A stretch of 64,000 bases of DNA from DASWLF01 sp963768765 (GTDB lineage: Bacteria; Desulfobacterota; Desulfobaccia; Desulfobaccales; 0-14-0-80-60-11), in assembly GCA_963768765.1 (NCBI GenBank), contig CAVYJK010000027.1, positions 62,001-126,000 on the forward strand, given 5' to 3'. The notes under the pieces are model-generated. The model was not told the DNA's origin. It made no database searches and saw only the letters and a list, made by a program, of their open reading frames with translations. Shown here one piece after another: positions 35,100 to 43,492 of the stretch (position 1 is the stretch's first letter; every line of letters begins with the position of its first letter). Made by a program: the position numbers and the translations under genes.

Positions 35100-37745
35100 T
35101 CAACCCTTTTGGATGGTCACGCGCACCAGGTTGGAGTTTAGAGTCAAAACATTGGCCGCCGGCGCGGCAAAGTGATCCGGCATAAACACCACTCCCGCCG
35201 GCAGGTCGGGGGTCACGGTCACGGGCACGCTGATCTCGCCCTGGGAAGAAATGACCTTGGCGGCCTCGCCGTCGGCCAGACCCAGGCTCTCAGCATCTTC
35301 CGGGTTGATCTTGAGGCGCGCCTCGCCGGTAACCACCAGGGTGCCGCAGGGATGGTGGGTGGTGAAGGACCCGGAGTGCTGCAGGGCCTTGCCCAGCACC
35401 AGGGTAAAAGGCCGGCGGCCCGGGAGGCTGATATCCGTCTCAAAGGGGACGAACTTGCCACTGACCGCGGCCTTGAAATCCGAGCACGGCGCACTGAACC
35501 TGGGGGCCACCCCGGCCCACAGGGGCATCACCTGGGCCAGCTCCCGGAAGATCTCCCGGGGGCCGGCGTATTTCATGGCGAAGTCCAGGCGGGCCGCCAG
35601 TTGGGTGATAATCTGCCAGTCGGGGCGCACTCCGTTGGCGGGCAGGGCCTGATTGAGCAGCCCCAACTGCCCGGTGCTGCTGACGAAGGTCCCTTCCTGC
35701 TCGGCGTGCACCGCCACCGGCAGCACCACCTGGGCCAGTTTGGCGGTCTCGGTGAGGAAGGCGTCCTGCACCACCAGGAAGGGGACTTTCTTCAGGAGCT
35801 TTTCGGCGCGCTTGCGGTGGGGGAGCCAGCGCAGGAGGTCACCGCCCAGCAGGTACAGGGCCTGGGGGGCCCCGGGGTCGTCCTTCTCCAGGAGCTCCAG
35901 CATCTCCTCCAGGGTGGGGCCCGGTTCGGTGACCGCCGGGTTCTGGCCCCAGAAGACCGCGGCGCCGTCCGCATCCAGGGTGCGGTAGCCGGGGAGCCGG
36001 TCCGGCAGGACCCCCACTTCGCACACCCCCCGGGTGTTGTTCTTTTCGGCCACCGGGTAGAGGGCGCTGCCGGGGGCTTCAGGTTTGCCCACCAGCAGGA
36101 AGAGGTTGGCCAGGGCCAGGGCGTTTTGCATGCCCTTGTCCTGGGCCATGAGTTCGGCGCCGAAGATGATGGCCGGGGCCTGGGCCTGGGCCAGCAGGGC
36201 GGCGGCCTCTTTGAGGGCGCTTTCTTCCACCCCGGTTTTTGCGGCCACGTCTTTCAAAGTAACTTTTTTAAAACTTTCCTTGAACTCGTCAAAACCCTCG
36301 GCCGGGATGGTGGGGGTCAAGCCCGATTTGCCCGCCAGCAGCGCTTTGATGAGCCCGGCGATGAGCAGCCTCTCGCTGCCCGGCTTGTAGCGCAGGGAGA
36401 GCGCCGCATAGCGGTCGAACTTGGTCTTGCGGTTGTTGGCCACCACCAGGCGGAAGGCGTCCTTTTCCTTGGCTTCGTGCAGCTTCCAGCCCAGGGGCGG
36501 CAGCTCCGGGGTGACGTCGGCGCCCAGCACCAGGACCAGGTCGGCCTTGGGAAGCTCCTCCAGTTTGCCCAGCACGAAGGGGAAGCCGCTGCCCTGGGCC
36601 TCGCTGCCCGGCGTAAAGGGCGACTGGTAGGGTTGGGGCCGGGTGGCCCCGGGCTCCGCTCCCTGCACCTGGGGCAGGCCGAAGACCGCGGCGATGCCCT
36701 TCAGGGCCCGGACATAGCCGAAGCGGCCCGGGTTGTCCAGCCGGTTGGTGCCCAGGCCCGCCCGAAAGAATTTCTGAAAGAGATAATTGGCTTCGTTGGT
36801 GGCCCGGGGGGAGCCCACGCCGTAAATGGCCTGGGGTCCGGCGGTCTCCATAGTTTCTTTAAACTTGGCCGCCACCAGGTCCAGGGCCTCGTCCCAGGTG
36901 GCCGGCCGAAAGCCGCCGTTTTCCTTAATCAAGGGGGTCTTGAGGCGGTCTTCGGACTCCACCACGGGCCAGCCGAAGCGGCCCCGGCCGCACAGGAGCA
37001 CGCTCTCTTCGTTGCGCACCCGCAAGGCCCGGCCATCCTTGGTGTGCAGCTCATAGGTGCAGCCGCCGCCGCAGAAGGGGCAGGCCATCTCGGTCTTGTC
37101 CACCTCCCAGGCCCGGGCCCGGTACTTCCACTGTTTGTTGATCAGCGCCCCCACCGGGCAGACGTCGATGCAGGAGCCGCAGAACTCGCAATTCAGGGCC
37201 TCTTCGCCACTGGTGAGCTGGGTGAAATAGCCCCGCTGGGCGAAGTTCCAGGACCAGGCCCCCACTCGCTCCTTGCAGATGCGCACGCAGCGGCCGCAGG
37301 TGACGCAGCGGTCCTGGTGGCGCTCCACCAGGGGGGATTCGTAGTCGAACCGGGGCGGCAGCTTGACCGCTTCGATATCCACTTTCTCGACGCCCAGGGC
37401 GTGGACCACGTTCTGCAACTCGCACTCGCCGCCCTTGTCGCAGATGGGGCACTCCACCGCGTGGTTGATGAGCACCAGCTTCAGGAGTTCCTGCCGGATG
37501 GCGGTAAGCTTGGGGGAGGTGGTTACGACCTCCATGCCCTCATTGATGTAAGTGGCGCAGGCCGGTAGGGGCCGGGGCGGTCCGGGTTTGATCTCCACCA
37601 CGCAGATGCGGCAGCTGCCGATGGGGCGCAGGGCGTGATGGTAGCAGAGGGTGGGGATGTAGATCCCATGCTCCCGGGCCACGTCCAGGATGGTCTTGCC
37701 TTTTTCCGCCTGGACGGCCCGCCCGTCGATGGTCAGATTAACCAT
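35100..37745 (-). CDS. nuoG: NADH-quinone oxidoreductase subunit G
   Basis: Largest peripheral subunit. The N-terminal 2Fe-2S domain has YIPTLCYHHALRPIGSCRIC; the His-Cys cluster follows in HAVECPICDKGGECELQN; two ferredoxin-type motifs are CVTCGRCVRICKE and CEFCGSCIDVCPVGAL. CPFCGGGCTYELHTKDGRAL opens the molybdopterin-oxidoreductase-like domain and supplies the extra N7-type cluster site. The C-terminus is a formate dehydrogenase-like beta domain (HHPCGTLVVTGEARLKINPE). The 881 residues are uninterrupted. It is separated from nuoD by a secreted hypothetical gene. Confidence 0.97.
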   Translation of the reverse strand: MVNLTIDGRAVQAEKGKTILDVAREHGIYIPTLCYHHALRPIGSCRICVVEIKPGPPRPLPACATYINEGMEVVTTSPKLTAIRQELLKLVLINHAVECPICDKGGECELQNVVHALGVEKVDIEAVKLPPRFDYESPLVERHQDRCVTCGRCVRICKERVGAWSWNFAQRGYFTQLTSGEEALNCEFCGSCIDVCPVGALINKQWKYRARAWEVDKTEMACPFCGGGCTYELHTKDGRALRVRNEESVLLCGRGRFGWPVVESEDRLKTPLIKENGGFRPATWDEALDLVAAKFKETMETAGPQAIYGVGSPRATNEANYLFQKFFRAGLGTNRLDNPGRFGYVRALKGIAAVFGLPQVQGAEPGATRPQPYQSPFTPGSEAQGSGFPFVLGKLEELPKADLVLVLGADVTPELPPLGWKLHEAKEKDAFRLVVANNRKTKFDRYAALSLRYKPGSERLLIAGLIKALLAGKSGLTPTIPAEGFDEFKESFKKVTLKDVAAKTGVEESALKEAAALLAQAQAPAIIFGAELMAQDKGMQNALALANLFLLVGKPEAPGSALYPVAEKNNTRGVCEVGVLPDRLPGYRTLDADGAAVFWGQNPAVTEPGPTLEEMLELLEKDDPGAPQALYLLGGDLLRWLPHRKRAEKLLKKVPFLVVQDAFLTETAKLAQVVLPVAVHAEQEGTFVSSTGQLGLLNQALPANGVRPDWQIITQLAARLDFAMKYAGPREIFRELAQVMPLWAGVAPRFSAPCSDFKAAVSGKFVPFETDISLPGRRPFTLVLGKALQHSGSFTTHHPCGTLVVTGEARLKINPEDAESLGLADGEAAKVISSQGEISVPVTVTPDLPAGVVFMPDHFAAPAANVLTLNSNLVRVTIQKG

Positions 37746-37806
37746 AAATCCTTACCTTATTCCGTCGCGGATATAGAGAATTAAGTACCGGCAGAAGCTC
37801 CGGAGT

Positions 37807-38196
37807 CTAATTGCCAATCCTTTCCACAGATTTCACCTGGTAAATCGGGGCGTTCCGGAGCCCTTGATAATTACCGTCACAGGTCAACCTTACTTTCCAA
37901 CCCAGGCCCTTACTATGTCTGGGGGTCACAATCTGGGAAGGGCTGGCCGTGTCAACCAACCCGGATCTCACAGCTTCATCGGGTGAGATGCGAAACTCCG
38001 CATTAGGATGATTATCCAGCTTGATGACGTAAACATTTTCATGTTTACCGAGGCCCAGGGCCGTGGCCTTACCGATCTCCTGAATCTTGCCGGTAAAGGT
38101 GGCTATGGCGGGTTGGCCATAAGCCGGATGGACCCCGGCGAATAAGATTGCCAGCAAGAGCCCTGAGATAATTTTAGCGCCGCGCCTTCGGTTCAT
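37807..38196 (-). CDS. Secreted protein of unknown function inside the nuo operon
   Basis: A 129-residue protein with a clear signal peptide: basic NRRRGAK, hydrophobic IISGLLLAILFAGVHPA and a likely AYG-Q cleavage. The mature part begins AIATFTGKIQEIGKATALGLG and ends YQVKSVERIGN, looking like a small beta-rich domain with one cysteine (RLTCDG). I do not recognise the family. It sits between nuoD and nuoG in the same direction and is flanked by a repeat on the nuoD side. Codon use is less GC-biased than in the nuo genes, which suggests later insertion rather than a complex I subunit. Confidence 0.65.
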   Translation of the reverse strand: MNRRRGAKIISGLLLAILFAGVHPAYGQPAIATFTGKIQEIGKATALGLGKHENVYVIKLDNHPNAEFRISPDEAVRSGLVDTASPSQIVTPRHSKGLGWKVRLTCDGNYQGLRNAPIYQVKSVERIGN

Positions 38197-38220
38197 GTCC
38201 TGCCAGGATAATTTTTCAGT

Positions 38221-38282
38221 CTGTAGGGTGGGCTGGGCCCACCATCATGTTTGCTTTATTATTGTCGGGCAATGTCCGCCCT
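38221..38282. repeat. GTAGGGTGGGC repeat between nuoD and the secreted gene
   Basis: GTAGGGTGGGCTGGGCCCAC and GGGCAATGTCCGCCCTACAT form an imperfect inverted repeat 4 bases from the nuoD stop. Confidence 0.75.
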
Positions 38283-38285
38283 ACA

Positions 38286-39488
38286 TTATCTATCCACGTC
38301 GGCCAGGACGATGTCCATGGTGCCGATCAAGGCGATCAAGTCCGCCAGCAGGCGGCCCCGGGCCAGCTTGTCGCAGGCCGACAGGTTGATGAAGGACGGG
38401 CACCGCAGCTTGATGCGAAAAGGTTTATTGCTGCCGTCGCTGACAATGTAAAAGCCCATCTCCCCCTTGGGGGCCTCGATGGCCTGGTAGACTTCCCCCA
38501 CCGGCGGCCGGATGCCGTCCTGGATGATGAGGAAGTGGTGGATCAGGGCCTCGATCTCGTTGTAGACCCGCTCCTTGGGAGGGAGACTCACCTTCGGGTC
38601 GGCGCACTTGATGTCCCCGGGCTCGGTCTGGGCGATCTTTTCCAGGGCTTGCTTGGCGATGCGGTTGGCCTGGAGCATCTCGGCCATGCGCACCAGGTAC
38701 CGGGAGTAGGTGTCGCCCTCCTTGTTCCCCAGGGGCACTTCGAAGTCGAACTCCTCGTAGCTGGAATAGGGGTTGTCCCGGCGCAGGTCCCAATCGACGC
38801 CGGAGCCCCGGGCCATGGGGCCGGACCAGCCCCAGTCCAGAGCTTCCTCGGCGGTCATGACGCCTACGCCCACGGTGCGCTCCTTCCAGATTTCGTTCTG
38901 GGTGAGGAGGTTGTCATAATCCTTCCAGCGGTCCGGGAAGGTCTTGACGAAGTCCCAGGCCGCCGGAATAAACCCTTCGGGCAGGTCCGCGGCCAGGCCA
39001 CCGATGCGGAAGTACAAGGGGAACATGCGGGCGCCGGAGACCATCTCGCACAGGTCCATGATCTTTTCCCGCTCCCTAAAGGCGTAAAAGAGCGGGGTCA
39101 TGGCCCCCAGGTCGTGGCCGTGGGTGCCCAGCCAGAAGAGGTGGGAGGCGATGCGGGTGAGCTCGGCGATGAGCACCCGGATGTACTGGGCCCGCTTGGG
39201 GATGTCCACCCCCAGCAGCTTTTCCACCGCCAGGCAGAAGCCGAAGTTGTTGACTTCTCCGGCCAGGTAGTCCAGGCGGTTCATCAGGGGCATGCACTTG
39301 TGGTAGGTGCGGTACTCGCACATCTTCTCGATGCCCCGGTGGAGGTAGCCGATATCGGGGTCGGCCTTGACGATGAGCTCCCCGTCCAGCTCCACCAGGA
39401 CCCGCAGCACCCCGTGGGTGCTGGGATGCGACGGCCCCACGTTGAGGAGCATGGTTTCGGTGCGTGGCATGGTTTGGCTTTGATTCAT
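38286..39488 (-). CDS. nuoD: NADH-quinone oxidoreductase subunit D
   Basis: 49-kDa-type subunit that forms the quinone site with NuoB. LNVGPSHPSTHGVLRVLVEL, DIGYLHRGIEKMCEYRTYHK, MPLMNRLDYLAGEVNNFGF, DLRRDNPYSSYEEFDF and the C-terminal FINLSACDKLARGRLLADLI are conserved, including the quinone-contacting His and Tyr (HRGIEK and the later DYLAG region). At 400 residues it is normal. NuoC is a separate gene upstream, not fused as in E. coli. Confidence 0.97.
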   Translation of the reverse strand: MNQSQTMPRTETMLLNVGPSHPSTHGVLRVLVELDGELIVKADPDIGYLHRGIEKMCEYRTYHKCMPLMNRLDYLAGEVNNFGFCLAVEKLLGVDIPKRAQYIRVLIAELTRIASHLFWLGTHGHDLGAMTPLFYAFREREKIMDLCEMVSGARMFPLYFRIGGLAADLPEGFIPAAWDFVKTFPDRWKDYDNLLTQNEIWKERTVGVGVMTAEEALDWGWSGPMARGSGVDWDLRRDNPYSSYEEFDFEVPLGNKEGDTYSRYLVRMAEMLQANRIAKQALEKIAQTEPGDIKCADPKVSLPPKERVYNEIEALIHHFLIIQDGIRPPVGEVYQAIEAPKGEMGFYIVSDGSNKPFRIKLRCPSFINLSACDKLARGRLLADLIALIGTMDIVLADVDR

Positions 39489-39499
39489 GATCGAATTCC

Positions 39500-39693
39500 C
39501 GCTTTAAGTCCCCCTTTCTTAAAGGGGGATTTGGAGGGGGAGTTGTCTAACATCCCACCCTGCCCCCCTTCAAAAAGGGGGGTTGGAGAAGCCATTATCG
39601 GTTACGTCAACAATTACGTTTCTATTGTAGGGCACGGATGCAGGGGCACGGCGTGCCGTGCCCACGTGCACAGGCGAGACGCCTGTGCCACCG
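39500..39693. repeat. Repeat cluster between nuoC and nuoD
   Basis: AAGTCCCCCTTTCTTAAAGG plus GGGGATTTGGAGGGGGAGTT, followed by GGCACGGCGTGCCGTGCCCA and GCACAGGCGAGACGCCTGTG palindromes. Three different repeat families are tandemly placed in 200 bases inside the operon. No gene is present. Confidence 0.8.
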
Positions 39694-39696
39694 CCT

Positions 39697-40152
39697 TTAC
39701 TGCCCGTGCAGCGGATAATCCTTCCGCTGGGGATGCCCCACCCAATCGCCGGGCATGAGGATGCGTCGCAGGTCCGGATGGCCGTGGAAGCGGATCCCCA
39801 TCATGTCGTAGATTTCCCGCTCGTGCCAATTGGCCGTGGTCCACACTTTGACCACCGAGTCGATGGCCGGGGCGGCGTCGCTCAACAGCATGGTCTTCAA
39901 GGTGACGCGGTTATGATGCTTGTGGGAATAGAGATTGTAGACCACGCCGAACCGGGGGCTCTGGGGCAAAAAGTCCAGGCCCGCGATCATGGAGAGATAC
40001 TTAAAGGCGGTGTTATGGTCATCCCGCAGGGTCCGGCAGAGTTCCACGATCTTCTCGGGCTTGACCACGATGGTGATCTCGCCCCGGAACTCGAGGACTT
40101 CGAGGACTTCGTCGGGAAACTTTTGCTCCAGCAGGTCCACCGCGGCGTTCAT
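39697..40152 (-). CDS. nuoC: NADH-quinone oxidoreductase subunit C
   Basis: 30-kDa-type peripheral subunit linking NuoD and NuoI. FKYLSMIAGLDFLPQSPRFG and the signature HEREIYDMMGIRFHGHPDLR followed by RILMPGDWVGHPQRKDYPL are intact. At 151 residues it is on the short side for the family but complete. The gene starts 4 bases inside nuoB, so translation is coupled. Confidence 0.96.
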   Translation of the reverse strand: MNAAVDLLEQKFPDEVLEVLEFRGEITIVVKPEKIVELCRTLRDDHNTAFKYLSMIAGLDFLPQSPRFGVVYNLYSHKHHNRVTLKTMLLSDAAPAIDSVVKVWTTANWHEREIYDMMGIRFHGHPDLRRILMPGDWVGHPQRKDYPLHGQ

Positions 40153-40667
40153 GCTGCCTCCTCCCGCCGGGTCTGCAGGCGCTCCCGGTACTGCCTGGTG
40201 AGAAACGGGTCTTGCAAGATTTTTTCGTGGAGCTTCAGGATGCCGTAAAGCAGACCTTCAGGCCGGGGCGGACAGCCGGGGACGTAGACGTCCACCGGCA
40301 GGTACTGGTCGATACCCTGGACCACGGAGTAGGAATCGAAGATGCCCCCGGAAGTGGCGCAGGCCCCCATGGCGATGACCCACTTGGGCTCGCTCATCTG
40401 GTCGTAGACCCGCTGGATGGCCGGCATCATCTTTTTGCAGACCGTGCCGGCGATGATGATGAGGTCGGCCTGGCGGGGCGAGGCCCTGAAGGCCTCCATG
40501 CCGAAGCGGGCGATGTCCCAGCGGTTGGCCGCGGTGCAGATCATTTCGATGGCGCAGCAGGCCAGCCCGAAGGTGGCGGGCCAGAGCGAGCTCTTGCGGC
40601 CCCAGTCCACCAGCTTTTCCAGGGTGGTGGTCAGGACGTTATATCCGAGGTGTTCTTCGATTCCCAT
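40149..40667 (-). CDS. nuoB: NADH-quinone oxidoreductase subunit B
   Basis: Carries terminal cluster N2, which reduces quinone. SSLWPATFGLACCAIEMICT has the tandem cysteines; MGACATSGGIFDSY and VYVPGCPPRPEGLLYGILKL have the other two ligands. The best start is ATG 40667 (MGIEEHLGYNVLTTTLEKL) with GGAG 8 bases upstream. The frame runs another 12 codons into a GTAGGGTGGGC repeat, giving an artificial extension. The length is 172 residues. Confidence 0.97.
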   Translation of the reverse strand: MGIEEHLGYNVLTTTLEKLVDWGRKSSLWPATFGLACCAIEMICTAANRWDIARFGMEAFRASPRQADLIIIAGTVCKKMMPAIQRVYDQMSEPKWVIAMGACATSGGIFDSYSVVQGIDQYLPVDVYVPGCPPRPEGLLYGILKLHEKILQDPFLTRQYRERLQTRREEAA

Positions 40668-40679
40668 CCGGGTGCTCCA

Positions 40680-40772
40680 TGTCGGGTGGGCACCGCCCAC
40701 CATTCTTAAATCTCGGCGGGCAGTGCCCGCTCTAAATTTGGACGGCGGGCGGGGACGCCCGCCCTACCGGTT
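40680..40772. repeat. Repeat pair between nuoA and nuoB
   Basis: GTCGGGTGGGCACCGCCCAC, CGGCGGGCAGTGCCCGC and GGCGGGCGGGGACGCCCGCC are three adjacent palindromes of the GTAGGGTGGGC family filling the gap. Confidence 0.8.
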
Positions 40773-40775
40773 ATG

Positions 40776-41133
40776 CTACTCCCACTCCAGGGCGCCTTTG
40801 CCCCAGACGTAAACCAGGCCCACCACCAGGACGGCGATGAAGACCAGCATCTCATAGAAGCCGAACCACCCCAGGGGCTTAAAGATCACCGCCCAGGGGT
40901 AGAGGAAGATGGCCTCGATGTCGAACACGATGAAGAACATGGCGATGACATAGAAGCGCACCGTGTAGCGGTGGCGGGCGTCGCCGATGGGGTCCATGCC
41001 GCACTCATAGGGCAGGTCCTTGGCCGGGAAGTGGCGTCTTCTTGCCCAGCAGTTCGGAAAGCAGCACGATCATCCCGATGAGCCCGATGACGATGATCAT
41101 GTACAGCAATACCGGCAAGTATTCGATCAGCAT
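40776..41133 (-). CDS. nuoA: NADH-quinone oxidoreductase subunit A (one-base frameshift)
   Basis: Three-helix membrane subunit at the Q-site entrance. The first part, MLIEYLPVLLYMIIVIGLIG to GKKTPLP, starts at ATG 41133. One extra base near 41030 (CCCGG) shifts AKDLPYECGMDPIGDARHRY and TVRFYVIAMFFIVFDIEAIF to the next frame, which ends with KGALEWE at 40776. YECG with its conserved cysteine and the DIEAIFLYPWA loop are intact. The joined length of about 118 residues is normal. Confidence 0.93.
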
Positions 41134-41207
41134 ATGGCAACCTTTAACTCTATGGTTGTACCGCCATTTTGTTTGTCTGGTGTCGCCAGCCTCTGGCCGG
41201 TGGGATA

Positions 41208-41393
41208 TGTAGGGTGGGCACCGCCCACCATTTTTCGGCGGGCAATGCCCGCCCTACAGTTTGGTGGCACCGCCATTCTTGCCGGTGCACCGGCACAGGC
41301 TGGAAAGCCTGTGCCACCAAATTTTCTGTAGGGGCGGACCCGCTGAGTCCGCCATTCTGACGGGCGCACCCATGGGTGAGCCCCTACAATTAT
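41208..41393. repeat. Repeat cluster between nuoEF and nuoA
   Basis: Contains GTAGGGTGGGCACCGCCCAC, GGCGGGCAATGCCCGCC, GGCACAGGCTGGAAAGCCTG and GTAGGGGCGGACCCGCTGAG with GGGTGAGCCCCTAC. It fills most of the 275 bases separating nuoEF from nuoA. Confidence 0.8.
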
Positions 41394-41408
41394 TTCGCCC
41401 TTCCCAAT

Positions 41409-43259
41409 CTAGTGGGAATGTTCCTCCGCTTTGCACACCCCCAGGGGGCAGCTACCCGCCAGGTGGGCGTTATACTCGTCCCTAAAGCGCTCGATGGTGG
41501 TCTTGATGAAGAAGTACGGGCTCATGCCCAGGGCGCAGTTGGAGGAGTCCACCATGATCTGGGAGATCGAAATCATCCGGTCCAGGTCCGCCTGGGCGCC
41601 CTGGCCCGCGGCCACCTTGCAGATCAGCTCGTAAAGCACCCGGGTGCCCCGGCGGCAGGGCAGGCAGAAGCCGCAGGACTCGTGCTGGAAGAAATAGAGG
41701 ATGGAGCGCACCACGTCCACCACGCAGGTGGTGTCGTCCATCACCAGCATGGTGCCGGAGCCCAGGGAGCCCTGGGCCGCGGCCATGGCCTTGTATTCCA
41801 TGGGGGTGTCCAGGTGCTCGTCCAGGAAGAACCCGAAGCTGGAGCCGCCCGTCTGGCAAGCTTTGTATTTGCGGCCGTCGCGGATGCCGCCGCCGTAGTG
41901 GTCGATGAGTTGCCGCACCGTCATCCCCAGGTTGGCTTCCACCACGCCGGGCCGGTTCACGTGGCCCACCACCTGGAAGATCTTGGAGCCTTTGGAGTCC
42001 TCGGTGCCCTTGGCCTTGTACCACTCGGCGCCGTTCAAGACGATGGCCGGGACGGAGGACAGCGACTCCACGTTGTTGACGATGGTGGGCTTGTTCCACA
42101 CCCCCACGGTGCCGGGGAAAGGCGGCTTGACCCGGGGGTTGCCTCGTTTGCCTTCGATGGACTCGATGAGGGCGGTTTCCTCGCCGCACACGTAAGAGCC
42201 GCCGCCGGTCTGCACCTGGATGTGGAAGGAAAATCCGCTGCCCAGGATGTTGTCGCCCAGGAGGCCCCTGGCTTCGGCGTCCGCAATGGCCTTGTTCAGG
42301 CGGTACATGGACAGATAATATTCGCCCCGCACGTAGATGTAGCCGTAGGCAGCGCCCACCGCGTAGCCGGCGATGGCCATGCCCTCCAGGACCTTGTGGG
42401 GGTCGCCCTCCATGATGTAGCGGTCCTTGATGGTGCCCGGCTCCCCTTCGTCGGCGTTGCAGATGATGTACTTGGGGGCGGCCGGCAGGGGCAGAGTGAA
42501 GGACCACTTGAGGCCGGTGGGGAAGCCGGCGCCGCCCCGGCCCCGGAGCCCCGAGTCCTTTACCACGTTGACCACTTCTTCCCGGGTCATGGACAGGGCT
42601 TTTTTGAGCCCCTCGTAGCCGCCCCGCGCCTGATACGCCTCCAGGCTCAGGGGGTCGATCTGGTCCACGTTGGCCAGGAGCACCAGTTCGTCGCCGCTGG
42701 CCGGGTAATCGCTCAACGGATTGGTGGTGCGGGGCAGGGTGCGGTAGTCCACGGTCTTGCCGGCCCGGTAGTCGGCGATGATATTCTTGAGGCGCTCCGA
42801 AGTGAGGCGGCCGAAGACCACCTCATTGATCTGCATGGCCGGGGAGACCTCGCAAACTCCCAGGCAGGCGGTCTGCTCCAGGGTGAAGAGGCCGTCGGAG
42901 GTGGTTTCCCCCACCTTGAGGCCCAACTCGGACTGGAGGGCTTCCAGGAGGTTGTCCGCCCCCAGGATGTGGCAGGGGGGCGATTCGCACATGCGGATGA
43001 TGTATTTTCCCCGGGGCGTCGGCGAAAACATGGTGTAAAAGCTCATGACGCCGTAAAGGTAGGGGTAGGGGACATCCAGGCCCTGAGACACGAGCTTCAA
43101 GGCCTCCAGGGGCAGCCAGTTGCCGCAAATGTCCTGCACCGCATGGAGCGCGGCCAGCAGGCCGCCTTTCACGGCTTGGTAGCGGCGCACCGTTTCCTGG
43201 ATGGCGTTTATTTGCTCAGGGCTTAAAGGGGAGCTGACGGGGCGTTTGATCTCCAGCAT
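41409..43259 (-). CDS. nuoEF: Fused NADH-quinone oxidoreductase subunits E and F
   Basis: A 616-residue fusion of the 24-kDa and 51-kDa subunits, the NADH-oxidising end of complex I. The NuoE thioredoxin-like part (to ~residue 165) binds a 2Fe-2S cluster through RMCESPPCHILG and ACLGVCEVSP. The NuoF part has the FMN/NADH fold GLRGRGGAGFPTGLKW, NADEGEPGTIKDRYIMEGD and SYVCGEETALIESIEGKRG, then the N3 cluster ESCGFCLPCRRG with NCALG. A short closing segment (SCPLGVCKAEEH) adds two cysteines. It is the first gene of the operon, with a promoter immediately upstream (43306-43334). Confidence 0.96.
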   Translation of the reverse strand: MLEIKRPVSSPLSPEQINAIQETVRRYQAVKGGLLAALHAVQDICGNWLPLEALKLVSQGLDVPYPYLYGVMSFYTMFSPTPRGKYIIRMCESPPCHILGADNLLEALQSELGLKVGETTSDGLFTLEQTACLGVCEVSPAMQINEVVFGRLTSERLKNIIADYRAGKTVDYRTLPRTTNPLSDYPASGDELVLLANVDQIDPLSLEAYQARGGYEGLKKALSMTREEVVNVVKDSGLRGRGGAGFPTGLKWSFTLPLPAAPKYIICNADEGEPGTIKDRYIMEGDPHKVLEGMAIAGYAVGAAYGYIYVRGEYYLSMYRLNKAIADAEARGLLGDNILGSGFSFHIQVQTGGGSYVCGEETALIESIEGKRGNPRVKPPFPGTVGVWNKPTIVNNVESLSSVPAIVLNGAEWYKAKGTEDSKGSKIFQVVGHVNRPGVVEANLGMTVRQLIDHYGGGIRDGRKYKACQTGGSSFGFFLDEHLDTPMEYKAMAAAQGSLGSGTMLVMDDTTCVVDVVRSILYFFQHESCGFCLPCRRGTRVLYELICKVAAGQGAQADLDRMISISQIMVDSSNCALGMSPYFFIKTTIERFRDEYNAHLAGSCPLGVCKAEEHSH

Positions 43260-43305
43260 GATAGATCCGTTTGGGGTCTTGTGAAAAATTTCTTATAACT
43301 CCAAC

Positions 43306-43334
43306 TTTTTATTCTCATTCCGGGTAGGTGTCAA
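43306..43334 (-). promoter_or_regulatory. Promoter of the nuo operon
   Basis: On the minus strand TTGACA (43334-43329), 17 bases, TAAAAA (43311-43306), about 47 bases before the nuoEF start. The -35 is a perfect sigma-70 match. No operator was recognised. Confidence 0.6.
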
Positions 43335-43492
43335 GTATTTTTTCGGTTTTAAATCCGGAGTTTTGAGCTTTGAAGGGGCGGTGGTAAACCCCGGGGCGTC
43401 GGAACTGGCCGATTTTAAAGGGAAAGCAGATACCCGCGGGGGGCGGGGAGGGGCGCCGGGTTAATCAAACTCTGGTTCAAATGAGGGTTCAG

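Noticed and set aside
35172..37568. 798-codon open frame antisense to nuoG
   Set aside because: Mirror of a GC-rich coding sequence; low-complexity Gly/His/Gln-rich protein, no ribosome binding site, no recognised domain. nuoG on the other strand is certain.
38247..39758. 503-codon open frame antisense to nuoD
   Set aside because: Begins in a repeat and runs antisense to nuoD; no domain or start signal.
41376..43226. 616-codon open frame antisense to nuoEF
   Set aside because: Same mirror effect of third-position GC bias; the product has no family features, and nuoEF motifs are clear on the minus strand.
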